Positions 1 through 8,437 of a stretch of DNA of 64,000 nt are shown one piece after another (the first letter of the stretch is position 1; each line of letters begins with the position of its first letter). The stretch covers positions 186,001 to 250,000 of the forward strand of contig NZ_CADEAD010000002.1 in assembly GCF_902825145.1 (NCBI RefSeq), written 5' to 3'. A program made the position numbers and the translations under genes. The stretch comes from Bartonella phoceensis (GTDB lineage Bacteria > Pseudomonadota > Alphaproteobacteria > Rhizobiales > Rhizobiaceae). A model generated the notes under the pieces. It had not been told where the DNA came from. It did no database searches and was given only the letters and a program-made list of their open reading frames with translations.

Positions 1-266
1 AACTAAATTTAACAGATCCTGCACTCACACACCGTATAGAAGCACATTTCAAAGCCGTGGGTCTTCCTACACAACTAAAAGATATCCCAGGCCAACTACC
101 AAACGCTGAAATGCTAATGGCTTTCATTGCCCAAGATAAAAAAGTTTCGCAAAACAACCTAACGTTCATCTTAACACGTGGACTTGGACAATCATTTATT
201 GCAAAAAATGTTTCACCAGACGCAGTTTTAATCTTTTTGGAACAAAAATTAGCGGAAATTCGTTAA
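1..266 (+). CDS. aroB: 3-dehydroquinate synthase, C-terminal part (5' truncated by window edge)
   Basis: The frame is open from the first bases of the window, so only the last 87 or so codons are present. The visible peptide ends in a helical tail with VGLPT, DIPGQLP and [14 protein letters not shown], which matches the C-terminal domain of dehydroquinate synthase (shikimate pathway, cyclisation of DAHP to 3-dehydroquinate, NAD- and metal-dependent, cytoplasmic). The GTG at 57 is an internal valine codon, not the start, because the same frame reads on upstream without a stop. The catalytic N-terminal domain lies outside the window. Assignment is by recognition of the C-terminal pattern only. 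Confidence 0.8.
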   Translation, partial: LNLTDPALTHRIEAHFKAVGLPTQLKDIPGQLPNAEMLMAFIAQDKKVSQNNLTFILTRGLGQSFIAKNVSPDAVLIFLEQKLAEIR

Positions 267-326
267 TTCATATTGAATATAATTGATTCGTTTTTATACT
301 TCCATTAAAGGAGTAAGTATGATGAT

Positions 327-627
327 GTCTGCGTAGCTCAGTAGGATAGAGCACAGGATTCCTAAAAATTGGGCGCCTTAAGGAGAAATCCTCAAAGTGG
401 ATCTGCTCAAATTCGGGGAAAGCTTCATAGGAAACTATATGCCAATCCCGAGCCAAGCCTCTCTTTAAATAGGAGGAAGGTGTAGAGACTGAACGGGCAG
501 CACCTAAAGAGCACGAGCTTCAAGGTGAAGAGACAGTCCAGACCACGAACAGTCTATAAAACTGGCGGTGAAAATCGAAGTGGTATGAATCCTGGGGTCG
601 CAGGTTCGAATCCTGCCGTAGACGCCA
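327..627 (+). tRNA. tRNA-Arg(CCU), split by a group I intron
   Basis: Two exons fold into one cloverleaf. Exon 1 (327-363) gives acceptor strand GTCTGCG, TA, D-arm and the anticodon stem and loop up to CCT. Exon 2 (588-627) gives AA, the other anticodon strand TCCTG, a T-arm with GGTTCGAAT, acceptor strand CGTAGAC, discriminator G and an encoded CCA. The acceptor strands pair over 7 bp with one G-T. After splicing the anticodon loop is TTCCTAA, so the anticodon is CCU and the tRNA reads AGG. The intron sits directly after anticodon base 36. A group I intron in tRNA-Arg(CCU) is known from Agrobacterium tumefaciens, so this is a member of a described family. Confidence 0.93.
364..587 (+). other. 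Group I (IC3-like) intron in tRNA-Arg(CCU)
   Basis: The conserved group I core elements appear in order: a P-like element at 409-424, a Q element at 444-459 (AATCCCGAGCCAAGCC), an R element at about 479-507 with GTAGAGACTGAACGGGCAGC, and an S element at 528-539 (AAGAGACAGTCC). The 5' exon ends in U and the last intron base is a G (587), as the self-splicing mechanism requires. Length is about 224 nt. There is no open frame for a homing endonuclease, so it is a minimal ribozyme intron. The core resembles cyanobacterial and proteobacterial tRNA introns of subgroup IC3. Splicing itself is inferred. Confidence 0.9.
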
Positions 628-673
628 TCGCATAAGTAAAATTATTTTTCTGCACAATATATAGGGAAGCATT

Positions 674-1069
674 ATGAAAAAAACTCTACATATTTTAGGA
701 TTTTTAGCCGCTTCAAGTCTATCACTCTTTAGCTCAAGCAATGCTTTAGCTGGTTCTTTAATCCTTGAAGTACCAAACAACCCAGAACCACAAACACGAA
801 CTATTGTCTATCAATGCGATACCGGAATGAGCAAAGAGCGAGTTGAAGCAATCTACCTAACAGCTAATAATATTTCGTTGGTTGATTTCAAATGGAAAGG
901 CGATCGCGTAATTGCTGCAAATATCATAGCCAACTCGGGAGTAAAATATGCAGGAGCCCAGTATATCTGGTGGGAAAAGAACAATGGGGTGACTCTTTAC
1001 GATCTTATTAATGATCCAGAAGAGAAAAAGCCTATTCTTTGTAAAGATGAAAAAATGTTATTATTCTAA
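674..1069 (+). CDS. MliC-family lysozyme inhibitor, first tandem copy
   Basis: This 131-residue exported protein has a signal peptide (basic MKK, hydrophobic core, likely cleavage after ALA near residue 26) and no lipobox. The mature part carries the MliC/PliC pattern: an early YQCD, a central L-V-D block, SGxKY, then YIWW, and a late Cys that could bond with the early one. The family inhibits c-type lysozyme in the periplasm or outer membrane, which fits a bacterium living in animal hosts. It lies just after the split tRNA and 17 bp before a close paralogue. The function is by family; no inhibition is shown by sequence alone. Confidence 0.72.
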   Translation: MKKTLHILGFLAASSLSLFSSSNALAGSLILEVPNNPEPQTRTIVYQCDTGMSKERVEAIYLTANNISLVDFKWKGDRVIAANIIANSGVKYAGAQYIWWEKNNGVTLYDLINDPEEKKPILCKDEKMLLF

Positions 1070-1086
1070 AGAACAAAGGAAATATT

Positions 1087-1479
1087 ATGAAACAAACTTC
1101 TTTTACTCTGCGATTTTTCGCAATTTTAAGTTTATTATTCTTTGGTTCAGTCAGTGCTTTTGCGAATTCTTTAATCATTGAGGTGCCAGATGATCCAGTA
1201 CCAACAACGGAAACTGTTGTCTACCAATGTGATATGGGAACAAGTAAAGAGCCTTTTGAAGCAACCTATCACAATGCAAACAATATCTCGCTTGTTGATT
1301 TAAAATGGAAAGGGAATCGTATCATTGGTTCCAATGTTATTGCCGCTTCTGGAGCAAAGTATGTAGGAGGGCCATATATTTGGTGGACACAAAGAAACGA
1401 AGCCATATTTTATGATCTCATAAATGATCCAAAAGAGGAAAAACCAATCAGCTGTGTAGAAAAAAAAGACGCGCAATAA
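1087..1479 (+). CDS. MliC-family lysozyme inhibitor, second tandem copy
   Basis: This 130-residue protein is a close paralogue of the preceding gene. It shares YQCD, NNISLVD, KWKG, SGAKY and YIWW in the same order and spacing, plus the two cysteines. It has its own signal peptide with probable cleavage after AFA near residue 26. The start ATG follows AAAGGAAAT, a reasonable ribosome binding site, and the 17-bp spacing suggests co-transcription with the first copy. The copies differ mainly in the signal peptide and C-terminal tail, as expected of a tandem duplication that has diverged. Mature location is probably periplasmic. It ends convergent to the pha operon. Confidence 0.72.
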   Translation: MKQTSFTLRFFAILSLLFFGSVSAFANSLIIEVPDDPVPTTETVVYQCDMGTSKEPFEATYHNANNISLVDLKWKGNRIIGSNVIAASGAKYVGGPYIWWTQRNEAIFYDLINDPKEEKPISCVEKKDAQ

Positions 1480-1497
1480 AATAAAGACCATTGCATG

Positions 1498-1908
1498 TCA
1501 AGAATCGCGCTGGCTCTTATCGCATGATATTGTTTCTGATGTAGAAGTATGTTTTTGCGTTTGTTGCGATAGAAGAGTCAGCGGTATTTCTGGTTTGTTT
1601 TCTGAATGGTGTCGATAAGCTGCCGCTTGTGATATCAGTATGGAAGCTATGGGTATTGTTACGAGCAAGAAAAGCATTAACAATATTTCATGAAACACAA
1701 AATGATGGTCTACAAACGTGGAATAAAGAAACGAAGCAATGAGAATACTTCCAGCACCCCAACTTGTACTAAGTGAAAGCATATGTAAGCGTTTATAAAA
1801 ATTGGAAAGACGTACTAACCCTATCGTTCCAATTAATGTGAGACCGGATCCCAATATCAAAAAAACTGTGACAGCAATAGCAACCACAAGCGATACATCA
1901 TCATTCAT
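1498..1908 (-). CDS. phaG: Cation/H+ antiporter subunit G
   Basis: This 136-residue membrane protein has three predicted helices and the MnhG/PhaG pattern (GLVRLSNFYKRLHM, then W-G-A-G at the start of helix 2). It is the last gene of the pha/mrp operon and overlaps phaF by 4 bp. Subunit G is needed for assembly and activity of the multisubunit Mrp-type antiporter in the cytoplasmic membrane, which exchanges K+ or Na+ for protons. The C-terminal 35 residues are polar and variable. The rhizobial Pha system is the closest model, so K+ export is likely, but the ion cannot be read from sequence. Confidence 0.87.
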   Translation of the reverse strand: MNDDVSLVVAIAVTVFLILGSGLTLIGTIGLVRLSNFYKRLHMLSLSTSWGAGSILIASFLYSTFVDHHFVFHEILLMLFLLVTIPIASILISQAAAYRHHSENKPEIPLTLLSQQTQKHTSTSETISCDKSQRDS

Positions 1909-2186
1909 TCAATAATTTCTCCGCGCATTAAAAACTTTGCCAAAGCAATACTTGAGACAGGACCTAACAACCCAATAATGAGAGCTGCGACAAAATAAAT
2001 GGTTGTTCCTGAACGAATATCAAATGTAAGGAATAGCAGAATAGTTATTATATAAAGGGCATCTAAGCCTACAATTCGATCTTGCGCCCGTGGACCACGA
2101 ATCAATCGAAACAACGCGAGAATCATTGCCAAACTCAAAAAAAACTGCGAAAGAGAAATTCCCCAATAAAGGATTATCATACTCAT
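1905..2186 (-). CDS. phaF: Cation/H+ antiporter subunit F
   Basis: A 93-residue protein with three hydrophobic segments and the MnhF signature RLIRGPRAQDRIVGLD around residues 27-42. It overlaps phaE and phaG by 4 bp each, so it is translated in a coupled operon. It is a small structural subunit of the Mrp/Pha antiporter in the inner membrane. The size matches the family (about 90 residues). A second overlapping frame in the same strand is a shadow and is not coding. Confidence 0.87.
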   Translation of the reverse strand: MSMIILYWGISLSQFFLSLAMILALFRLIRGPRAQDRIVGLDALYIITILLFLTFDIRSGTTIYFVAALIIGLLGPVSSIALAKFLMRGEIIE

Positions 2187-2668
2187 GAGAAGATCTCCAA
2201 AAGCAATTGCTCATACCGTTGTCTAATAAACTGTTGATAATTATATCCATCTTTAAAATTTAAAATATGAAGCAAAATTTCACTATTTTTTCTATTATAG
2301 GCAATCCAAACAGTCCCTGGAGTAACAGAGAAGATACATGCTAAAACAGCCAAAGCTGTACGACTCTCAAGCAAAAGAGGCATCACAATAAACCTAGACT
2401 GCTGCTTTTGAGATCTTTTTGTTAAAACAAAGCAAGCTACCGCAATATTTGAAATTATAGAATCGATTAACACGCGAAAAATCAGACAAAAAATTGCATG
2501 CCAACTTTTAATAGTGATCTTTTCCGGTTCAAGAAACCGCATTATCCAACCACTAAACAAAGCGATTATAATCCCTAAAAGCAATTGGCCTAAACTAAAA
2601 CCATTTAAGGTCAACCACATAAAAACAATTGCCATACTAAAAAAGGGAAAAGGACAAAAATAATTCAT
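2183..2668 (-). CDS. phaE: Cation/H+ antiporter subunit E
   Basis: A 161-residue membrane protein with N-terminal hydrophobic helices, followed by the MnhE pattern RTALAVLACIFSVTPGTVW and a soluble tail ending in FIRQRYEQLLLEIFS. The gene overlaps phaD by 4 bp and phaF by 4 bp. Subunit E is a non-catalytic part of the seven-subunit Mrp/Pha complex. Length agrees with PhaE of rhizobia (about 160 residues). Confidence rests on the motif and operon position. Confidence 0.87.
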   Translation of the reverse strand: MNYFCPFPFFSMAIVFMWLTLNGFSLGQLLLGIIIALFSGWIMRFLEPEKITIKSWHAIFCLIFRVLIDSIISNIAVACFVLTKRSQKQQSRFIVMPLLLESRTALAVLACIFSVTPGTVWIAYNRKNSEILLHILNFKDGYNYQQFIRQRYEQLLLEIFS

Positions 2669-4287
2669 TTCTTAATCTTTCGCTTTTCAAGAGAAAAATC
2701 ATCTAAAACGCTTCCAATATAGTTTTGAGGATTATACAAAACTTTAGCTGTTTCAGACATATAATGGCTCACGGGACCAGCCATAATTGTTATAAGAAAG
2801 CACAGAGCAAGGAGGGTGGCAATAGGTGCAAATTCAATCACCAACACACGCGGAATTCTCTCTTCAAGAGAAGCCCAAAAAGTTCGAATACCCATTCGTG
2901 TCAAAGCAATTAAAGCAGCAAAACCAGATAAGATGACAAAAATAATAAAAAGCCAATCCTGATACACCGGTAGAGAATCAGACAAATTTTCCTTACTGTG
3001 GTTTAAGACCGCCATAAACATCATAAATTTAGCAACAAAACCGGAAAAAGGTGGCAAACCAATAATTAAAAGAGCACCGACACCAAAACAAGCGCCAAGA
3101 ATTGCCAAAGTTACCGGTAAATATGTACCCACTTCATCTTCTTCTTCCTCTTCATCATCCCCATACACTTCCATTGTCACAGTCAAAACATTAGCAGCAA
3201 CACCTTGACAACGTTCAACCAGTTCCACCAAAAGAAAAAAAGCGCCAAGTGCTAAAGTTGAAGAAACAATATAAAAGAGTGCGCCTGCTATCAGTGCTGT
3301 ATGACCAATCCCTATTGCTGCTAACAACGTACCAGAAGAAACAAGTACACTATAAGCTGCCACACGTACTAAAACTTGGCTAGCCAAAATCCCGATAAAA
3401 CCAAAAGCCATAGTAGCCAGTCCACCATAGAACAAAACCATATGACCAAAATGGCTAAAATACCCATTCTCAGGACCAAACCATAGCAATGTCAAACGCA
3501 GAATAATATAAATGCCCACTTTGCTCAAAAGTGCAAAAACAGCTCCAACGGGTGCTACTGCAGTACTATATGTCGGCATCAACCAAAAATTAAGTGGCCA
3601 CATACCTGCTTTGAGTAAAAATGCGATACCCAAAAACGCAGCACCTATTTCAAACAAAACAATATCCGTCGAGGCTATATGCTTTATTTTTACGGCCAAA
3701 TCAGCCATATTAAGAGTACCAATAACTCCGTAAATGAGTGCTGAACCAACCAAAAAAAATAATGAAGCAATAAGATTAACCACGACATAATGCAACCCTG
3801 CACGCACACGCAATTGGCAAGAACCATGTAATGCAAGCCCGTAAGAAGCCGTTAACATCACTTCAAAAAACACAAATAAATTGAACAAATCACCAGTTAA
3901 AAAAGCACCGTTTATCCCAACCATGAAAAATTGCATAAATGATTGAAAATGAGGACCAACTTTGTACCAATGCGCCTGTGCAAAAACCAACGCGGCAGCC
4001 ATCAACAAACTTGAAAGTAAAAGCATCATAGCACTTAAACGATCAAGAACTAACACAATTCCGAAGGGAGAAGGCCAATTACCAAGTCGATAAATATCCG
4101 AAGCCGGTGCAAATTCAAGAGCACGCAGAATCAATAAAACAGTAATAACAACCAACAGTCCCGCAGAAGAAAGACTGATGAATGATTTAAGTTTTGCACG
4201 ACGTTCATCATAAAAAAGAAGGAGTGCTCCAGTGATTAACGGCAAAAGAATAGGCAAAATAAGAAGATGATGCACACAGGCTTCCAT
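2665..4287 (-). CDS. phaD: Cation/H+ antiporter subunit D
   Basis: This 540-residue polytopic protein belongs to the NuoN/MrpD family of proton-translocating subunits. FFEVMLTASYG (140-150) supplies the conserved membrane glutamate, and LLKAGMWPLNFWL (225-237) carries the conserved lysine and the complex-I-like motif. An unusual run of acidic residues (DDEEEEEDE, 377-385) sits in a loop between helices. A similar acidic insert is remembered from rhizobial PhaD but was not checked. The gene starts 2 bp after phaC stops. Its role is ion or proton translocation within the Pha complex. Confidence 0.9.
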   Translation of the reverse strand: MEACVHHLLILPILLPLITGALLLFYDERRAKLKSFISLSSAGLLVVITVLLILRALEFAPASDIYRLGNWPSPFGIVLVLDRLSAMMLLLSSLLMAAALVFAQAHWYKVGPHFQSFMQFFMVGINGAFLTGDLFNLFVFFEVMLTASYGLALHGSCQLRVRAGLHYVVVNLIASLFFLVGSALIYGVIGTLNMADLAVKIKHIASTDIVLFEIGAAFLGIAFLLKAGMWPLNFWLMPTYSTAVAPVGAVFALLSKVGIYIILRLTLLWFGPENGYFSHFGHMVLFYGGLATMAFGFIGILASQVLVRVAAYSVLVSSGTLLAAIGIGHTALIAGALFYIVSSTLALGAFFLLVELVERCQGVAANVLTVTMEVYGDDEEEEEDEVGTYLPVTLAILGACFGVGALLIIGLPPFSGFVAKFMMFMAVLNHSKENLSDSLPVYQDWLFIIFVILSGFAALIALTRMGIRTFWASLEERIPRVLVIEFAPIATLLALCFLITIMAGPVSHYMSETAKVLYNPQNYIGSVLDDFSLEKRKIKK

Positions 4288-4289
4288 TA

Positions 4290-4628
4290 CTACACCTCAC
4301 GCCCATCAACGTGATCTGAATCTGTTAATCCTCGTGAAACCAGAAGGATAACCAAAAATAAAGCTGTCGTTGCAAAACCAATCACAATTGCTGTTAAAAC
4401 CAAAGCTTGTGGAAGAGGATCCACGTAATTCTCTGGATTGATCACTGTAGAGGAGTCAACAATCGGTGCAGCATTGCTACGCGGTCTGCCCATTGAAAAC
4501 ATAAAAAGATTGACACCATAGGAGAGTAAAGACAAACCAAGAATAACTTGAAAAGTTCGTGGACGTAAAATAAGCCAAATACCTGATCCAACAAGAACAC
4601 CGATACCTAAAGAAAGAACAATTTCCAT
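4290..4628 (-). CDS. phaC: Cation/H+ antiporter subunit C
   Basis: A 112-residue protein related to NuoK, with three hydrophobic helices and the pattern GLSLLSYGVNLFMFSMGR (33-50), then DPLPQALVLTAIVIGFATTA (70-89). The PQALVLTAIVI segment is typical of MrpC. It overlaps the upstream phaA stop by 1 bp and sits immediately before phaD, giving the operon order A(B)-C-D-E-F-G. It is a membrane subunit of the Mrp/Pha antiporter. Confidence 0.9.
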   Translation of the reverse strand: MEIVLSLGIGVLVGSGIWLILRPRTFQVILGLSLLSYGVNLFMFSMGRPRSNAAPIVDSSTVINPENYVDPLPQALVLTAIVIGFATTALFLVILLVSRGLTDSDHVDGREV

Positions 4629-7549
4629 TAATTTTCCTTCTCTTTCAAAAAAGGTTTCTTACCGATTCGATAACTACGAATTGACTGGTGTGCCAGTGCA
4701 ATTAAAATGAGTACAGTTGCTCCCAACACAACAGAAAATACACCAAAATCAAATAAAAAAGCAGATGCCACAGGAATCTTACCTACCAACGGAAGATGAG
4801 TATATTGAAAAAAGGAAGTTAAAAAAGGGTACTCAAAAAACCAGGCTCCTATTCCCGTTACAACTGATAACAACAAGCCAAAACCCATCCAACGTAAAGG
4901 CAAAACCCTCAAATGGCTTTCCACCCAACGAATATCACGTGCAAGATATTGCAAAATAAAACCTATCGCTAAAGTCACACCACCCACGAATCCGCCTCCT
5001 GGAAGGTCATGCCCTCGTATAAATAAATAAATCGAAAAAGCGACAATAACCGAAAAAAGCCACCCCATAACGACAGCAGGAACAGCGAGGTAGTTCAAGA
5101 TTGTATCTCCCACATTCCGATCAGGCTGTACTGTATCAAAAGCTTTTTGAATACGCTGTTGAAAAGGAGCATCAATACTTTCAGGAGCAGGACGAAACCG
5201 TCGTAAAAGAGCAAAAACCGTAAGCGAAACAACACCCAAAACGACGATTTCTCCCATAGTATCAAAACCACGGAAATCAACCAATAACACATTTACAACA
5301 TTACGGCCACCAGCACCACTGTAAGCATTTTTCAGAAAAAAATCGGAAATTGTCGGCCCCTGAGGACGCGTCATTATCGCAAAGGAAAGCCATGCCACAC
5401 CAACACCTCCAACAAAGGCCAGAACGAAATCACGTACACGACGCAAATGCACAAAAAAACGAACAGGCATTGGAGCAGGATTGTACAAACGCTTAGGCAA
5501 CCATCGCAAACCAAGCAATAATAAGACAACTGTCACCACTTCAACAACCAATTGTGTAATTGCTAAATCAGGTGCAGAGAGCCATAAAAAAGTTGCACAA
5601 GTCATAAGTCCTGCTCCGCTTAAGAGCATGAGTGATGCAAGGCGGTGAAATTTTGCTTGCCAAGCAACTAAAAGCGCACACAATCCGCCGACCACCCAGA
5701 GAGCAAGAAAAGGAATATCAAGCGGAAAAAGCGGTAAAGAACCTTTTGAAATAAAACCATCATACCAAAGCAAAAGACCAACAAATACAAAGCACAGCAA
5801 AAAAATCCAATGCAATTGCGTTTGCAAACGACGTGTTGATAAAGCAGATTCCACAGCCCGTGCCCATTTCCAAGAAATAATCACAAGAATGCGGTCAAAA
5901 ATACGCGGCCCTTTAAAACGACGAAAAAAAGGAGGACCATCATCACAGGATAGAAAATAACGATACCCGATGTTATATAGCAATCCCCCTCCTAATAAAG
6001 CCACCAAACTCATTATCAAGGGCGTAGTAAAACCATGCCAAACAGCTAAACTATAAGGGATTGTCATCGGCCCTAAAACAGAGACAACTGCATTATCCAA
6101 AATAGGTCCTATTGTTAAATTGGGGAAAATACCAACTGCCAAACAAATAAATACCAAAAGTTCTATTGGTAAACGCATAAAGTGTGGGGGTTCATGAGGT
6201 ATTTTTGGTAAATGAACAGGTTTTTCCCCTAAAAAAACACCATGAATAAAGCGTATAGAGTAGGTCACACTAAACAGGCTCGCCAGCGTTGCCACATACG
6301 GTGCAATCCAATCGAGCCATGATTCCATATGCATTTCAACTGCTTCAGCAAAAAACATCTCTTTCGATAAAAAACCATTTAACAAAGGAACCCCAGCCAT
6401 CGCAGCACTCGCGACTAAAGCGAGAGTCGCTGTAACAGGCATAGAACGATAAAGGCCTGTCAACTTACGCATATCACGTGTTCCCGTCTCGTGATCAATA
6501 ATGCCAGCAGCCATAAATAAAGAAGCTTTAAAAGTAGCATGATTAGCTATATGAAAGATCGCTGCAACACAAGCAAGTGAGCTACCAAGACTTAAAAGCG
6601 TAGTAATTAACCCGAGATGACTAATCGTTGAATAAGCGAGCAACCCTTTTAAATCTTGCTGAAACATAGAAAAATAAGCACCAAGCAGAAGTGTTGAGAG
6701 TCCTGAAAAACCAACCAGCCAAAACCAAGATTCTGTCCCAGACAGGACAGGCCATAAACGAATAAGCAGAAACAATCCTGCTTTCACCATTGTTGCTGAA
6801 TGCAAATAAGCCGATACAGGTGTTGGGGCAGCCATTGCACCAGGTAACCAAAAATGAAAAGGAAACTGTGCACTTTTTGTCAATCCTCCCAGTAAAATAC
6901 AAATGAGTATAGGATTATAAAGAGGACTTGAACAGATCACATCTCTGGACTGCAACACCTTATCTAAATCAAAACTACCAACAACGTAGCCAATTAATAA
7001 AACCCCAATAAAGAGAGCAAAACCACCAAAACCTGTGATCGTTAAAGCCATACGCGCGCCCTCACGCGCACTTGCATTATGGTACCAATAACCAATCAAC
7101 AGAAAAGAAAAAATGCTTGTGAGTTCCCAGAAAATAACCAAAAAGATGAGATTGCCAGATAAGACTATTCCTGTCATCGATCCCATAAAGGCCAGAAAAA
7201 AAGAAAAAAACCGTGGTACAGAATCTGCCGGATCCATATAATAACGTGCATAGACAACAACAAGCAGTCCAATGCCTGTAATGAGCAAACAAAAAAGCCA
7301 TGTGAGACCATCCATACGGAGGATCAAATCAACACCCCATTCTGGAAGCCAAGGAATATCTAAACGCACCACGCAGTTTCCACGAACTGCTGGATAAAGT
7401 ATTATTGTAAAAAGAAGAGTAAAAAGTGCAATAATCCCAGCAAACCACGCTTCATTATTTTTTGCTGTCGAACGAAAGAAACCAATAACAGTGCTTCCCC
7501 CAAAGGGAAGCAAAACGAGCAATATCAACACTGCTTCCCGTATTGTCAT
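4628..7549 (-). CDS. phaA: Cation/H+ antiporter, fused subunits A and B
   Basis: A 973-residue protein that opens the operon. The N-terminal half is NuoL/MrpA-like, with WELTS at 141-145 (membrane glutamate) and HSATMVKAGLFLLIRL in the proton-channel region. The middle is the extra MrpA C-terminal region (DLAITQLVVEVVTVVLLL). The last 150 or so residues are an MrpB domain with GHDLPGGGFVGG. Fusion of A and B is the usual state in rhizobial Pha systems, which are needed for pH adaptation in the presence of K+. The whole operon points left from about 7550, and the gap upstream holds no gene. Confidence 0.92.
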   Translation of the reverse strand: MTIREAVLILLVLLPFGGSTVIGFFRSTAKNNEAWFAGIIALFTLLFTIILYPAVRGNCVVRLDIPWLPEWGVDLILRMDGLTWLFCLLITGIGLLVVVYARYYMDPADSVPRFFSFFLAFMGSMTGIVLSGNLIFLVIFWELTSIFSFLLIGYWYHNASAREGARMALTITGFGGFALFIGVLLIGYVVGSFDLDKVLQSRDVICSSPLYNPILICILLGGLTKSAQFPFHFWLPGAMAAPTPVSAYLHSATMVKAGLFLLIRLWPVLSGTESWFWLVGFSGLSTLLLGAYFSMFQQDLKGLLAYSTISHLGLITTLLSLGSSLACVAAIFHIANHATFKASLFMAAGIIDHETGTRDMRKLTGLYRSMPVTATLALVASAAMAGVPLLNGFLSKEMFFAEAVEMHMESWLDWIAPYVATLASLFSVTYSIRFIHGVFLGEKPVHLPKIPHEPPHFMRLPIELLVFICLAVGIFPNLTIGPILDNAVVSVLGPMTIPYSLAVWHGFTTPLIMSLVALLGGGLLYNIGYRYFLSCDDGPPFFRRFKGPRIFDRILVIISWKWARAVESALSTRRLQTQLHWIFLLCFVFVGLLLWYDGFISKGSLPLFPLDIPFLALWVVGGLCALLVAWQAKFHRLASLMLLSGAGLMTCATFLWLSAPDLAITQLVVEVVTVVLLLLGLRWLPKRLYNPAPMPVRFFVHLRRVRDFVLAFVGGVGVAWLSFAIMTRPQGPTISDFFLKNAYSGAGGRNVVNVLLVDFRGFDTMGEIVVLGVVSLTVFALLRRFRPAPESIDAPFQQRIQKAFDTVQPDRNVGDTILNYLAVPAVVMGWLFSVIVAFSIYLFIRGHDLPGGGFVGGVTLAIGFILQYLARDIRWVESHLRVLPLRWMGFGLLLSVVTGIGAWFFEYPFLTSFFQYTHLPLVGKIPVASAFLFDFGVFSVVLGATVLILIALAHQSIRSYRIGKKPFLKEKEN

Positions 7550-7785
7550 TCTTTAAGCTCCATATTGCTCTTAAATATTTTATTATCAACAAAATAAAAA
7601 TTTATATTTCCACCCCCTATTTTTGCACTTAACGATAATAAGATTTAACAAAACTTAAAAGTATTCAAAATTTTCAAAAAACAACTGTTGCGAGAAAAAA
7701 CTCCGCAGCTTACAAATTACCTCTTTATTTTAAGGACGATAACGAATACGACAAGGTTTGATAGAAATTTTTCTACATTTTGCCC

Positions 7786-8268
7786 TTAAAAAAAGCGTGA
7801 AAGACACTGCTTACGAGATCCATGAAAAGGCTGATAGCTATTATCCTCTTTGTTATAGGAACGATAACGTGCGCGACAAGATTCAACGTGTTTTTTAAGC
7901 ATCCATGGCTCCTTTTTTTCTAAAGAAGAAATTAAAATTGCTTTTTTCGTATCTGGTACAACTTTTAATGACGCACGTTTTTTGTCTGGATGTGATGATG
8001 TAAAAAAGGCGGCTTCAGGATACCACCAATTATCTCTATACTTACGATAACCTCGCCGATAATGATGATAACCCTTAAAACCATTCAGTTCTCTACGTCC
8101 TGTAAAAATCAAAGGCACCGAATGCTCGTCGACAAAAGCCTGAGAAATCTCTTTGGCTTCAACATCACTCTTATTTTGTGCCAAATTAACAATATTAGTT
8201 GTTATAATGAAAAAACTGCCAATGAAAACAAGAGCTAAAACATAACATAATTTTTTTTTCATAAACAT
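7786..8268 (-). CDS. BA14K-like exported protein
   Basis: The product is about 160 residues. An N-terminal lysine-rich stretch followed by a hydrophobic helix forms a signal anchor or signal peptide. The middle is rich in Tyr, Arg and His (HHYRRGYRKYRDNWW). The C-terminus has CRARYRSYNKEDNSYQPFHG followed by a Cys, which is the BA14K pattern known from a Brucella immunoreactive 14-kDa protein. Two cysteines frame this motif. I place the start at the ATG at 8268, preceded by GAG at suitable spacing; an in-frame ATG at 8295 would add nine residues. The function of the family is unclear; surface or periplasmic location is likely. Confidence 0.65.
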   Translation of the reverse strand: MFMKKKLCYVLALVFIGSFFIITTNIVNLAQNKSDVEAKEISQAFVDEHSVPLIFTGRRELNGFKGYHHYRRGYRKYRDNWWYPEAAFFTSSHPDKKRASLKVVPDTKKAILISSLEKKEPWMLKKHVESCRARYRSYNKEDNSYQPFHGSRKQCLSRFF

Positions 8269-8437
8269 AATGCAAATCTCAAAATACAAAAACAAAACGC
8301 AGTTACAGAAAACCTTTCTAATGCTAGACAGAAATAAATTCTTTTTCTAAGACTCTTTTTTCTTGAGACATTCTGTTGCTCTCTGTACTAAACGTTGATC
8401 TCAAGAATAAGATCCTTCAAAAGAGAATGGATAAAAA

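Noticed and set aside
268-456. 62-codon minus-strand frame over the tRNA-Arg intron
   Set aside because: It lies in the group I intron core and tRNA exon; the RNA gene explains the sequence.
520-780. 86-codon minus-strand frame over the second tRNA exon and the start of mliC copy 1
   Set aside because: It is antisense to the tRNA exon and to the signal peptide of a better supported gene.
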